NCBI GenBank assembly: GCA_025548565.1
Contig: JAJLPB010000002.1
Span: 723,965 to 787,964 of the forward strand
Direction of reading: 5' to 3'
Length of the DNA: 64,000 nucleotides
From: Rugamonas sp. A1-17
GTDB taxonomy: Bacteria; Pseudomonadota; Gammaproteobacteria; Burkholderiales; Burkholderiaceae_D
Shown here: one piece after another, positions 17,835 through 26,888 of the stretch
How the letters are laid out: each line of letters opens with the position of its first letter
Numbering within the stretch: position 1 is the first letter of the stretch
The notes under the pieces: generated by a model
Databases searched by the model: none
What the model saw: only the letters and a program-made list of their open reading frames with translations
Told to the model about the DNA's origin: nothing
Made by a program: the position numbers and the translations under genes

Positions 17835-18368
17835 CTACTTCGGTTGGGATTGGAAGAACATCACAAGGTCGCGAACCGTCTTAACCTTACCGAAATACGG
17901 ATTAGCGCTTGCATCATCAAGGCTTCTACCTGTGCGTTGTTCGACCTCTTGCGCGATGTCCATGTCCAAGTCGTCGTCATCAAGATGAATATCCTCTTTC
18001 AGCCTGTCCGATGCCCGTACAGGAAATGCAGGAGAAACATCTGTAAGGTGAGATTGGAGCTGCTCATATACGGCGCGAACGATCCAGGTGTCTACCTGTC
18101 GCGTGTCAAAGTCCCGGGCGAAGTCGCAAATCGATTCCCCCTCTCGCTCTGCGGCAAGGCAACGAAGATGTTCCGCATTGCGCTTGATCTCTCCGCGCGC
18201 CGAAAGGACGACTCCACAAAACAGCAGCACGAAAACCGCAGCACCAACTGGCGCGGTAACGACAACATAAAAGAACCCGGCAACAAGGCCTGCTAAACAG
18301 ATCCAGAGCTTGAAGCCTGTTTTTCTGCGGAGGTACTTGGGCATGTGCCGTGAAGCGGGGTTGCGCAT
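17835..18368 (-). CDS. Membrane-anchored protein with an acyl-carrier-like C-terminal domain
   Basis: A 177-residue protein. Two adjacent hydrophobic segments lie near the N-terminus (LWICLAGLVAGFFYVVV and GAAVFVLLFCGVVLSA). A soluble region follows, ending in a domain (about 118-177: RASDRLKEDIHLDDDDLDMD, then VKTVRDLVMFFQ) that resembles the four-helix acyl-carrier-like DUF1493 proteins. No Ser of the DSL type is seen at the expected site (HLDDDDLD), so phosphopantetheinylation is unlikely. An in-frame Met at 18344 (MPKYLRRKTG) is an alternative start. Function unknown. Confidence 0.6.
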   Translation of the reverse strand: MRNPASRHMPKYLRRKTGFKLWICLAGLVAGFFYVVVTAPVGAAVFVLLFCGVVLSARGEIKRNAEHLRCLAAEREGESICDFARDFDTRQVDTWIVRAVYEQLQSHLTDVSPAFPVRASDRLKEDIHLDDDDLDMDIAQEVEQRTGRSLDDASANPYFGKVKTVRDLVMFFQSQPK

Positions 18369-18419
18369 TATATGGAAACTTAAAACATTATCTAAAATGC
18401 ATTATGCCATAGTGCGCCG

Positions 18420-19982
18420 TCACAGCTGTTCCGGATAGCCGGTGATGTCGGCGATCTCCTGGTACATCGGCTGCAGCTGCTTGTACATGTTCAGGTACAC
18501 GCGCCGATACAGCTTGTCGTAGATCTGCCGGTTCGCCTCGATCGGATGGAACACGCGTCCCGGCCGCGTCATCGCGCGCGTCGCGGTATCGAAGTCCTTG
18601 TGCAGCCCCAGCCCCGCCGCCACCGAGATGGCCGCGCCAAGTCCCGACGTCTCGTACACATGCGCGCGCGCCGCGGGAAGGCCGAAGATATCGGCCGTCA
18701 ACTGCATCGCCGCGTCGCTCTGCGAACCGCCGCCGGCCACGCGCAGCTCCGTCACCGGCACGCCGCCGCGCTTCTCGATGCGCTCCCGCCCCTCGCGCAG
18801 CGCGTAGGCCAGGCCTTCGAGGATCGCCCGGTACATATGGGCGCGCGTGTGAACGTCGCCGAAACCGATCATCGCCCCTTTGGCCTCCGGCCCCGGCGTC
18901 TTGATGCCAGGACTCCAGTAAGGCTGCAGCATCAGCCCCATCGAACCGGGCGGCACCTCGTTCACCAGCAGATCGAACATCGCCTCCGGCGACGTGCCCT
19001 GCTCCGCGCCGGCCATCCGCTCGAAGTGCCCGAACTGCTCCTTGAACCAGTTCACCATCCAGTAGCCGCGGAAGATCTGCACCTCCGTGCTGTACGCGCC
19101 CGGAATGGCCGCCGGATAAGGCGGTATCAAGGGCGTGACCTCGACATATTTTTTGGTGGTGGTGTTGATGGTCGCCGTGGTGCCATAGCTCAGGCAAGCG
19201 ATATGCGGCTCCAGCGCGCCCGCGCCGATCACCTCGCAGGCCTTGTCGGCGGCGGCGGCCACCAGCGGCGTGCCTTCCGGGATGCCGGTCGCCTCGGCGG
19301 CGGCGGGGGTGACCGCGCCGATCACCGTGCCCGGCGCCACCAGCTCCGGCAGCATCTCCGGCCGAATAGCCAGTGCTTCCCATTTCCAGTCGCGCGCATC
19401 GGCCCACTTGTGGCGCTTGTAATCGAACGGCAGGTACGCCACCTGCGAACCGATGGAATCGACATGCCGCCCGCACAAGCGGAAATTCAGGAAGCCCGAC
19501 AGCAGCAGATACTTGTCGGTCCTGGCCCAGATGTCCGGCTGGTACTCGGCGATCCAGTTGATCTCCGCCTCGCGCCGGAAGTACTCGATGGTGCCGGACA
19601 CGCGCGCCAGCTTGAACGCCGTGCGCCACAAAAAACTCAGCGGCTTCTGCTTGCCCACACGGCGCTGGTCCAGCCACGTGATCGCCGGCCGCAGCACATT
19701 GCCGTCGCGGTCCAGGTTGACCACCGTGCCGCGCTGCGTGGTCACCGCCACGCCCTTGACGGACGAACGGGGAATATCGGTGGAGCCCCACAGCTGCTGG
19801 CACGCCTGGCCAACCGCCTTCCAATAGCCGTCCGCGTCATGCTCGGCCCAGCCGGGATGATCGGAGAAGTAGGCCTGCAAATGCACCTGCGCCTTGGCGG
19901 CCAGGTTGCCGTTCAAATCGAACAGCAAGGCACGCACGCTCTGGGTGCCATTGTCGATGGAAAGAAGGTATTGATCGGCCAT
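18420..19982 (-). CDS. FGGY-family carbohydrate/polyol kinase
   Basis: A 520-residue two-domain sugar or polyol kinase. Seen: the N-terminal phosphate motif LSIDNGTQSVRALLFD, the WLDQRR region, CLSYGTTATINTTT, and the C-terminal ATP-binding VAGGGSQSDAAMQLTADIFGLP. It is less like glycerol kinase (which starts near ALDQGTTSSR) than like kinases labelled only as FGGY carbohydrate kinases. Last gene of the operon, 31 bases after the GlpD-like gene. With a glycerol-3-phosphate dehydrogenase upstream, a glycerol- or alkylglycerol-type alcohol is the likely phosphate acceptor; this is inference from context. Confidence 0.88.
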   Translation of the reverse strand: MADQYLLSIDNGTQSVRALLFDLNGNLAAKAQVHLQAYFSDHPGWAEHDADGYWKAVGQACQQLWGSTDIPRSSVKGVAVTTQRGTVVNLDRDGNVLRPAITWLDQRRVGKQKPLSFLWRTAFKLARVSGTIEYFRREAEINWIAEYQPDIWARTDKYLLLSGFLNFRLCGRHVDSIGSQVAYLPFDYKRHKWADARDWKWEALAIRPEMLPELVAPGTVIGAVTPAAAEATGIPEGTPLVAAAADKACEVIGAGALEPHIACLSYGTTATINTTTKKYVEVTPLIPPYPAAIPGAYSTEVQIFRGYWMVNWFKEQFGHFERMAGAEQGTSPEAMFDLLVNEVPPGSMGLMLQPYWSPGIKTPGPEAKGAMIGFGDVHTRAHMYRAILEGLAYALREGRERIEKRGGVPVTELRVAGGGSQSDAAMQLTADIFGLPAARAHVYETSGLGAAISVAAGLGLHKDFDTATRAMTRPGRVFHPIEANRQIYDKLYRRVYLNMYKQLQPMYQEIADITGYPEQL

Positions 19983-20013
19983 GTCGCTCTAGTCTCGTGA
20001 TGTCTGCCCGTAC

Positions 20014-21615
20014 TTATGCGGGCAGACTGTAATGGGTATTCCATAATGCCAGATATGCGGCCTGCTCGGCATCCCAGCGTTCGTCGCTCCAGCCCAGCTC
20101 CGGCTGGCAGATGGCGCGCAGGCGGCCGAGTATCTCCACGCCGCCGCCGCGCAGCTGGATGCCGATGCGGCTGCGGCGCAGCAGCAGGTCTTCCAGCTTC
20201 TGTATAGATTCGCAGCGCGCCGCCCAACGCAGCTGCGCCCAGATGGTTTCCGTGCCGGCGATCAGCGCCAGCTCGCCCGGCTGCGCGGCGGCCACCAGCT
20301 GCTGTGCCAATGCGCCGTACCGCCCTTGCAGACGCCGCGCCTGGCCCGCCGGCAGCAGACGCTGATAGCACAAGACGGGCGTAGCGGCCATGCCGAACAC
20401 CGGCTGCGGCTCCAGCTTGTCGCGCCAGTCCGGCAGCAACGTGGCCGCCAGCTTCAGCGCGTCGAGCGCGATCACGCGGAAAGTGGTCAACTTGCCGCCG
20501 GTGACGGTCAGCAGGCCATCCTCCAGCCACAGCGCATGGTCGCGTCCCTCCTTCGACGGATCGGCCTTGCCGCTGTCGATCACGGGCCGCACGCCCGCAT
20601 AGCTGGCGATCAGGTCGCGCTCCTGCAAATCCAGTTGCGGGAACTGATCGTGCAAAGCCGCCATCAGGTAATCGACTTCGGCGCGCGTGATGGCCGCCTC
20701 GTTCGACAAGTCCCCCTTGTGGTCGACGTCCGTCGTGCCGACCAGCGTCACGCCCTCCCACGGGTAGGCGAACACCGGGCGGCCGTCTTGCGGATGCATC
20801 AAACTGATCGCCTGCGCCAGCGGCAAGCGCCAGGCCGGCAACACCAGATGGCTGCCGCGCAAGGGCCGCAGTCGTGGCTTGGCGCCGCGCGCCGCCGCAT
20901 CGCCCTGCGTGCGCAGGCCATCCGCCCAGGCGCCTGTGGCGCTGATCACCAGCCGCGCGCGCACCTCATGCTGCGCGCCGCTCAGGCCATCGCGCACCCG
21001 CACACCGCGCACGCCGCCGTCGGTTCGCAGCAGCGATTCCACCGCCATGTAATTGACCGCCACGCCGCCATGCTGCTGCGCCTCCTGCAGCACCCGCATA
21101 ACGAGCCGCGCATCGTCCGTCTTGGCGTCGGTATAAACCATGCCGCCCTTCAGGCCAACGGTCGACACGTTCGGCGCCAGCGCCTTGAACTCGTTCAGGC
21201 CGAAGTAGTGGCGCGCCTTCTGCCCCGCCATCCGGTCGTAGATCGCCAGCCCAAGCAGGAACATGCGCTTGCCCGGCTTGCGGCCCTCAAACTCGCCGAA
21301 CGCAAAACTCTGCGGCTCCACCAGCCCCGCAGCCTGCTGCAGCAAGTGCTGCCGCTCCTGCACCGACTCCCGCGTCAACGCGAACTGGCCTTCCTTCAGA
21401 TAGCGCAAGCCGCCATGCACCAGCTTAGACGACCGGCTCGACGTACCCCAGGCAAAATCCCGCTGCTCCACCAGCAGCGCCTTCAAACCACGCCGCGACG
21501 CCTCCAGCAAGATACCCGCCCCGGTAATGCCGCCGCCGATCACGATCAGATCCCACTCGCGCGCCAGCGCCTCCGGCAGGCCGGCACGCCCGCCGCTACG
21601 CCACAGCGCCGTCAT
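20014..21615 (-). CDS. Glycerol-3-phosphate dehydrogenase-like flavoprotein (GlpD/GlpA family)
   Basis: A 533-residue FAD-dependent dehydrogenase. It has the FAD motif DLIVIGGGITGAGILLEASRRG, then GTSSRSSKLVHGGLRYL (the GlpD signature), MVYTDAKTDDARLV, YPWEGVTLVGTTDVDHKGD, and YAGVRPVI with TGGKLTTFR. These support quinone-linked oxidation of sn-glycerol-3-phosphate, or a close analogue, to the ketone at the inner membrane. The C-terminal helical domain is present, so length is normal. The start ATG overlaps the upstream stop by four bases (ATGA), which implies translational coupling to the AGPS-like gene. I withhold the glpD symbol because this clustered paralogue may not be the housekeeping enzyme. 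Confidence 0.9.
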   Translation of the reverse strand: MTALWRSGGRAGLPEALAREWDLIVIGGGITGAGILLEASRRGLKALLVEQRDFAWGTSSRSSKLVHGGLRYLKEGQFALTRESVQERQHLLQQAAGLVEPQSFAFGEFEGRKPGKRMFLLGLAIYDRMAGQKARHYFGLNEFKALAPNVSTVGLKGGMVYTDAKTDDARLVMRVLQEAQQHGGVAVNYMAVESLLRTDGGVRGVRVRDGLSGAQHEVRARLVISATGAWADGLRTQGDAAARGAKPRLRPLRGSHLVLPAWRLPLAQAISLMHPQDGRPVFAYPWEGVTLVGTTDVDHKGDLSNEAAITRAEVDYLMAALHDQFPQLDLQERDLIASYAGVRPVIDSGKADPSKEGRDHALWLEDGLLTVTGGKLTTFRVIALDALKLAATLLPDWRDKLEPQPVFGMAATPVLCYQRLLPAGQARRLQGRYGALAQQLVAAAQPGELALIAGTETIWAQLRWAARCESIQKLEDLLLRRSRIGIQLRGGGVEILGRLRAICQPELGWSDERWDAEQAAYLALWNTHYSLPA

Positions 21616-23204
21616 GGCAGCAGCTTCCCGGGATTCATGATCTGCTGCGGATCGAAGTGCGCAAACAGCGCCTGCATCGCCGACAACCCCAGCTCGCCCT
21701 TCTCCGCCACCAGATACGGAGCATGGTCGCTGCCTACGCCGTGCTGATGGCTGATGGTGCCGCCGTTCTCCACGATCGCCATGCTGACCGCGTGCTTGAG
21801 CGTGCGCCAGCGCGCCAGGTCATGTTCGTAATTGCCGGCCAGCCGGTACACAAACGTCGTATAAACGCTGGCGCCCTGTGCGTAAAGGTGCGACAGGTGC
21901 GTATAAGCGTGTACCTGCTCGCCGTGCTGCGCCAACGCCTCGGCGGCAGCCGCCTCCACCGCCCGCATCATGGCGCCGACGCGCGGCCAGTCCACCGCCG
22001 TCTCCACCGTATCGATCGCGTAGCCGTGCTGCCAGGCCGTGTTGCGCAGGTAGACATTGCGGAAGCGGTTCTGCTTCCACTTGTCGCCCATCTTGCGGCC
22101 GATATGCACGCCGCCGTGCGGAGCGGCCAGCACCAGCGCATCGCGCAGCGCCGCCTTGGCTGCCGCCTTGCGTCCGCTCACGCCTATCATCAACATGCAC
22201 TTGCCGTCTTTGCAGCCGCGCCACGACAGATAACGCTCCAGCGCGGAGATCAACTTCTTGTGGCCGGCCAGCGCCAGCATGGTGGTCGTCTCGAGTGGAT
22301 TGGACAAGCGCAGCATCGACAACGACAAGCCGCCCTGCACCACCTGCCGCACCGCCGCTTCCGCAGCCTCCCAGTTCGGGAAGAACACGGCGTGAAACGC
22401 CTCGTACTCCGGCAGCGGCGTCACCCTCACGGTGGCCTCGGTCAGGATGCCGAGGCGGCCCTCCGAACCCAGCACCATCTCGCGCAGGTCCGTGCCTGCG
22501 GCCGATGCCGGGAAGGTGGGAATATCCAGCGTTCCCGCGGGCGTCTCGACCTTGCCCCCCCTGAACATCTGCTCGATGCGCCCGTAGCGCAGCGATTGCT
22601 GGCCGGACGACCGCGTCACCACCCAGCCGCCCAGCGTCGAATACTCGAACGATTGCGGGAAGTGGCCCAGCGTGTAGCCGCGCGCGCGCAGTTGCGCCTC
22701 CAGGTCCGGCCCGAAAACGCCGGCGCCGAAGGTCGCCAGCTGCGATTCAGTATCCAGGAAATACAGCTGGCGCATGCGTGTCAGGTTCACCGTCAACACC
22801 GGCTGCGCACCGGCGGGCGCCGTCAGATGCCCCGCCACGCTGGTGCCGCCACCTTGCGGGATCAGCGCCACACCAAACTGCTGCGCATAATCGATCAGCG
22901 CCCGCACCTGCTCCGGGCTCTCCGGATAGGCCACGCCATCCGGCGCCGTCTCGATCACGCCATAGCGCAGGCGCAGCCAGTCCGGCAGGCTCTGGCCCAG
23001 CGCATTGCGCAGCCGGACCTCGGCCGAGGTATCGATCAAGGCATGCGGCGGCAGCCGCGATGGCGCGATCCGCGCGCACGCCTGCTCGAACGCCGCATCC
23101 GCCACCGGCGCCCCGGCGCCGATGCGCTGCGCCAGAAAGCCCAGCGCATCCTCGTTCAGCGCAAACTCTATCGTATCGTCACCCCAACCGTTCCAGCGTC
23201 TCAT
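21612..23204 (-). CDS. Alkyl-DHAP-synthase-like FAD-binding oxidoreductase
   Basis: A 530-residue flavoprotein of the VAO/PCMH fold. Seen: the FAD loop IPQGGGTSVAGHLT, FSTLGG-type STLGGWVVTRSSGQQS followed by RYGRIEQM, GSEGRLGILTEATVRVTPLPE, and a C-terminal SHQHGVGSDHAPYL. STLGGW plus the His-rich HGxGxxxAPYL motif are hallmarks of alkyldihydroxyacetonephosphate synthase, which exchanges the acyl group of acyl-DHAP for a fatty alcohol to form an ether bond. D-lactate/glycolate oxidase-like relatives share the fold but not both motifs. First gene of a coupled operon with GlpD-like and FGGY kinase genes. Whether it builds or breaks ether bonds, or simply oxidises a hydroxyacid, is open. Confidence 0.82.
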   Translation of the reverse strand: MRRWNGWGDDTIEFALNEDALGFLAQRIGAGAPVADAAFEQACARIAPSRLPPHALIDTSAEVRLRNALGQSLPDWLRLRYGVIETAPDGVAYPESPEQVRALIDYAQQFGVALIPQGGGTSVAGHLTAPAGAQPVLTVNLTRMRQLYFLDTESQLATFGAGVFGPDLEAQLRARGYTLGHFPQSFEYSTLGGWVVTRSSGQQSLRYGRIEQMFRGGKVETPAGTLDIPTFPASAAGTDLREMVLGSEGRLGILTEATVRVTPLPEYEAFHAVFFPNWEAAEAAVRQVVQGGLSLSMLRLSNPLETTTMLALAGHKKLISALERYLSWRGCKDGKCMLMIGVSGRKAAAKAALRDALVLAAPHGGVHIGRKMGDKWKQNRFRNVYLRNTAWQHGYAIDTVETAVDWPRVGAMMRAVEAAAAEALAQHGEQVHAYTHLSHLYAQGASVYTTFVYRLAGNYEHDLARWRTLKHAVSMAIVENGGTISHQHGVGSDHAPYLVAEKGELGLSAMQALFAHFDPQQIMNPGKLLP

Positions 23205-23326
23205 TGTTTTCCTGTCTGCGTAGCGGAGCGCTTGCTATACTGGCGCGCACCGAGTTTGAATGACAACAGAATAAGATAAGGAACCAACCTGGTATTGCGC
23301 TTTCATGACACCCGCCTTGTTCGATC

Positions 23327-24346
23327 ATGCCAAGCCCGCACGCTGACCTGTCGCGCCGCGTAGCCGGCTCCTATTTGCAGCCCCTGCTCGAAGCGGCGGC
23401 CGCACGCGGCGTCACGGCCGCTGCGCTGGAGCGCGCGGCCGGCATGGCCCCCGGCGCCCTGCAGCCGCTGCCCGACTCCCTGCACGCCGACGACTACGTG
23501 CGCCTGCTCGACATTGGCGCCGGCCTGGCGGCCGATCCGCATTTCGGCCTGCACGTGGGGGAACGGGTCAAGCTGGGCACCTACAGCGTCTACGGCCTGA
23601 TACTGCTTAGCTGCCGCGACTTCGGCCAGGCCTTCGACCAGACCATGCGCTATGAACAGCTGGCGCACGACCTTGGCCGCTCCACGCTGACGGTGGCGGA
23701 CGGCGTGGCGCACTACACATGGCACAGCAACTATGGCCCGGCCCAGCGCCACCTGGCCGACAGCGTGTTCGCCGGCATCCGCGTATTCGGCAACTGGCTG
23801 GCCGGCACCACGCTGCCCGCCGCGCAGCTGACGCTCATGCACGACGGTGGCGCGCCCGAGGCCCGCGACGAATATGTGCGCGTGCTGGGTGCCATGCCTG
23901 TCTTCGGCGCACCAGCCAACGTCGCCAGCTTCGACGCCGCGCTGCTGGCCTACCCGGTACCGAACGCCGACGTCAGCCTCTACCCGGTGCTGCAGCAGCA
24001 CGCCGAACAGCTGCTGCGCCAGCGCGCGCAGCCCGACAACTCGATCGCCCAGCAGGTGCACGCGGCCATCGTCCGCAACCTCGCGCACGGGCAGGTGCGG
24101 CTGGCCTCCATCGCCGAAGAATTGAAACTGTCGCCGCGCACGCTGCAACGCAAGTTGAGCGAGGCCGGCGCGACCTTCCAGCAGATCCTGGACCAGGCCC
24201 GCTTCGCGCTGGCCAAGGACTACCTGCGCCAGCCGGAACTGAGCCTGGTGGATATTGCCTTCCTGCTGGGTTACCAGGAACAGAGCGCGTTCAATCACGC
24301 GTTCAAGGAATGGGCGGGCGTGAACCCCGGCGCCTACCGCGCCTAG
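23327..24346 (+). CDS. AraC-family regulator of the glycerol/ether operon
   Basis: A 339-residue AraC-type regulator with an arabinose-binding-like N-terminal half (LHADDYVRLLDIGAGLAADPHFGLHVGERV) and a C-terminal HTH pair (LASIAEELKLSPRTLQRKLSEAG and LVDIAFLLGYQEQSAFNHAFKEWAG). It is divergent from the AGPS-like/GlpD/FGGY operon across 122 bases, so that operon is the likely target. No good ribosome-binding site precedes ATG at 23327. The gene end overlaps the convergent secreted-protein gene by four bases. Confidence 0.88.
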   Translation: MPSPHADLSRRVAGSYLQPLLEAAAARGVTAAALERAAGMAPGALQPLPDSLHADDYVRLLDIGAGLAADPHFGLHVGERVKLGTYSVYGLILLSCRDFGQAFDQTMRYEQLAHDLGRSTLTVADGVAHYTWHSNYGPAQRHLADSVFAGIRVFGNWLAGTTLPAAQLTLMHDGGAPEARDEYVRVLGAMPVFGAPANVASFDAALLAYPVPNADVSLYPVLQQHAEQLLRQRAQPDNSIAQQVHAAIVRNLAHGQVRLASIAEELKLSPRTLQRKLSEAGATFQQILDQARFALAKDYLRQPELSLVDIAFLLGYQEQSAFNHAFKEWAGVNPGAYRA

Positions 24347-24783
24347 ATCGATTCGCCCTTGATGCGGATGAAGGGGCCGATGCACTTGTCGGTGCGCCGC
24401 TCCACGCACATCAGGAACATGTCGCCGCTGGGATGGAACAACAGATAGCTGGTGACGGAGCGCCCCACCTTGGTCACATCGCCCAGGCAATCGCGCTTGC
24501 CGTTATCCTTGACGATGGTATCGACCTCCTTGTAGAAGCCCTCCTTGTCCGGCCGGTCGCTGATGGCGAAGGTGGATTCGGCCACCTCCTCATTGCTGAA
24601 CACCAGCGTGGTGCCGTCGGCGCGGATGCGATAAGTCTCGCTGCATGAGCCATCGGGTATGGTGATCTGCCACGTGCCGATGACAGGATGGCTTGGCCGC
24701 AGCGGCGCCTTCCCCGCAGCGCCGACCTGCGCCATCGACGCCATCGCCAACACCGCCACCACCCGCCTCAAACGCTTGTTCAT
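24343..24783 (-). CDS. Secreted protein of unknown function
   Basis: A 146-residue protein with a clear Sec signal peptide (basic MNKRLRR, then VVAVLAMASMAQVGAAG). The mature part starts near HPVIGTWQITIPDGSCSETY and contains five Cys. Its GTWQ opening resembles lipocalin-like or copper-resistance-style beta proteins, but no family is assigned. It follows the SRPBCC gene by 18 bases on the same strand, so the two are probably co-transcribed. Likely periplasmic. Confidence 0.72.
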   Translation of the reverse strand: MNKRLRRVVAVLAMASMAQVGAAGKAPLRPSHPVIGTWQITIPDGSCSETYRIRADGTTLVFSNEEVAESTFAISDRPDKEGFYKEVDTIVKDNGKRDCLGDVTKVGRSVTSYLLFHPSGDMFLMCVERRTDKCIGPFIRIKGESI

Positions 24784-24801
24784 GGCCCACCTCCGCTCAC
24801 G

Positions 24802-25326
24802 CTATTTTTCCGCCACCGCTTTCATATTGGCCAGGCCGGCCTCGAAATCCTTGCCTATCATTTTGTCCATGCTGACCATTAGGCCCATCAACTTGGTGAG
24901 GAAGGCGCTCGGGCCGGACATGGTCCAGCTCACGGTGGTCAGCTCGCCCTTGTTCTCCAACGTGAACTCGGTCACGCAGTGCGACTCGAACGGCCGCAGG
25001 AAATCGAGCTTGATGTCCACCTTCGCCGGCGTCAGGCCGGTGATCTCCATGCGCCCGGCGCCCACCTTGTCGTCGCCCTCCCACGCGTAGACCGCGCCCA
25101 GGTCCTTCGGCGAACCGCTGAAGGTGCGCTTCATCGCCGGGTCCAGCTTCTCCCATGGCGACCACGCGGTCCAGTTGTGGAAATCGCTGATCAGCGGCAG
25201 GATCTTCTCCGGCGGCGCCTTGATGGCGATGGTGCGCTGCACGCGGTAGCTGTCCGGCTGCATCGCCGCCAGGCCCAACACAATCAATACCAGAACGACG
25301 ACACCGATGACGATCTTCTTCAGCAT
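24802..25326 (-). CDS. SRPBCC-family (polyketide cyclase-like) lipid-binding-fold protein
   Basis: A 174-residue protein with an N-terminal hydrophobic anchor (KIVIGVVVLVLIVLGLAAMQ) and a START/Bet v 1-like domain. Typical stretches are VQRTIAIKAPPEKILPLISDFHNWTAWSPWEKLDPAM and VTEFTLENKGELTTVSWTMSG. Such proteins bind hydrophobic ligands; no enzyme activity can be claimed. Probably anchored at the periplasmic face. AAGGAG lies just before the ATG. Flanked by a secreted protein and a cytochrome P450. Confidence 0.87.
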   Translation of the reverse strand: MLKKIVIGVVVLVLIVLGLAAMQPDSYRVQRTIAIKAPPEKILPLISDFHNWTAWSPWEKLDPAMKRTFSGSPKDLGAVYAWEGDDKVGAGRMEITGLTPAKVDIKLDFLRPFESHCVTEFTLENKGELTTVSWTMSGPSAFLTKLMGLMVSMDKMIGKDFEAGLANMKAVAEK

Positions 25327-25373
25327 GATTTCTCCTTGTTTGGGATGGGCAGTTAAGCCGCGCGTCTAGCCTA

Positions 25374-26807
25374 TCATGTTTTTTTGATCAGTCGCACCGG
25401 CAACGCGCTTGGCGTCATCGTGAAGGTGAAGCGCTCCTCGACCGGCGCAGCGCCCGACACCCGCTCGATGGCGAAATTCTTGACCAGCATGGACATCGCC
25501 ATCTTGATCTCGGCCATCGCCAGATATCGGCCGGGGCAGAAACGCGGCCCGCCACCAAAGGGGAACAGCTTGCGCGCGGGATCGTCGCCGCTGCCGTTGG
25601 CCCCCTCCAGCCAGCGCTCCGGCTGGAAACTCTCCGGCTGCACCAGCTCGCAATCGCGCTCCGACGACCGGCGCAGCAGCAGGAAAATCACCGTGCCGGC
25701 CGGCACCCACAGATCGCCGATCACCATGTCCTCGGTCGGCTGCGCCGCCATGATGGGCGCCACCGGCTTGAGGCGCATCGCCTCGCGCGTGGCGGCGTCG
25801 ATATACTTCAGGCGGTCCAGCAGATGGTAGTCGTCCAGCACAGCCTTCTCGCCCAGCACTTGTCCGCTCTCCGCCGCCATGCGCTGCGCGGCCTGCGGAT
25901 GGGTGGACAGGAAATCGATCAGCCAGGCCGTGGTGTTCGACGTGGTGTCCTCACCGGCGAACACCATGGTGATCGCGTTGCCGACCACCGCCTCGTCGGT
26001 CAGGCCGGAATCCGGCTCGTCGCGCGCCACGATCAACGCCTCCAGCATATTGGAGGGCTTCTTCCGCAAGGCCGGATTGAGCTCGATGCGCTTGCGGACC
26101 TCGGCGATGAAGCCGAAGATGGCGCGCTGGATGCGCGCGGCGGCGGCGATGGCCTCATGGTCGTCGGCACGCTTGAGCATCGGCACGCGCCAGTAGGCGA
26201 ACGGCGACGTCAGGCGCTTCGCCACCATGTGGAACAGGAACTCGATATCGCGCTGCAGCGGGTGCTCCTCAAGCTCCAGCGTGTTGATATCCTGGCCCAT
26301 CGCCAGGCCGATGGTCACGTCCAGCGTGTAGGCCTTCAGGTCGCGCAGCACGTCGACCTGCTTGCCGGCGGCGATGGCCGCTTCCCAGCGCTGATGCAGG
26401 CGTTCGGTCAGCGCGGCCAGCGTCGGGAAAAAGTTATGGATCACCTCCGGCGTCAGCGCGCGCATCACCAGCTTGCGCTGGCGCCGCCAGTCCTCGCCCT
26501 CCGCCGTGAACAGGCCGCGCGTGCCGACCTCGTTGAGCATGTCGGTGGTGCGGCTGGAGCGGCGCACCGCGTCGGGGCGGTCGCGCAGCAGGCTGGCGAT
26601 CTGGTCGCGGTCCGACGTCGCCAGGATAGTCTTGCGCATGACGCGGAAGCGATACATGGTGCCGAACTGCCGGCTCCAGTCTTCAAGCGCCTGATGCAGC
26701 GGCCGGCGATTGATATCGCGGACATTCCCCACCAGCGGCCGCCCTTTCGGGCCGGGCAAATCGGCGATGCTGCGCAGCTCGGGCGGCGCGACGGACGTCA
26801 GTTCCAT
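25374..26807 (-). CDS. Cytochrome P450
   Basis: A 477-residue heme monooxygenase. Seen: the I-helix oxygen-activation motif AGEDTTSNT, the K-helix EAMR (ExxR), the PERF-like region FQPERW, and the heme loop FPFGGGPRFCPGRYLA with the axial Cys near residue 424. The N-terminus has no membrane anchor, so it is soluble, as is usual in bacteria. I use ATG at 26807, preceded by GGGGGA; the open frame reaches 26876. No ferredoxin or reductase gene is adjacent, so electrons must come from elsewhere. Substrate unknown; the PPELRSIADLPGPKGRPLVGN opening resembles fatty-acid or terpene hydroxylases. Confidence 0.95.
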   Translation of the reverse strand: MELTSVAPPELRSIADLPGPKGRPLVGNVRDINRRPLHQALEDWSRQFGTMYRFRVMRKTILATSDRDQIASLLRDRPDAVRRSSRTTDMLNEVGTRGLFTAEGEDWRRQRKLVMRALTPEVIHNFFPTLAALTERLHQRWEAAIAAGKQVDVLRDLKAYTLDVTIGLAMGQDINTLELEEHPLQRDIEFLFHMVAKRLTSPFAYWRVPMLKRADDHEAIAAAARIQRAIFGFIAEVRKRIELNPALRKKPSNMLEALIVARDEPDSGLTDEAVVGNAITMVFAGEDTTSNTTAWLIDFLSTHPQAAQRMAAESGQVLGEKAVLDDYHLLDRLKYIDAATREAMRLKPVAPIMAAQPTEDMVIGDLWVPAGTVIFLLLRRSSERDCELVQPESFQPERWLEGANGSGDDPARKLFPFGGGPRFCPGRYLAMAEIKMAMSMLVKNFAIERVSGAAPVEERFTFTMTPSALPVRLIKKT

Positions 26808-26888
26808 GGTGTTCCCCCATTTGAATTTATCTCCGAGTACACTATACCCTGAAATGTTGACGATATACTCACTCAATCGGGGAAACAG

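Noticed and set aside
26836..26871. A long GAGTA...TACTC inverted repeat between the P450 and VOC genes as an operator
   Set aside because: Arms of only five bases about 26 bases apart in AT-rich promoter DNA; it could easily be chance.
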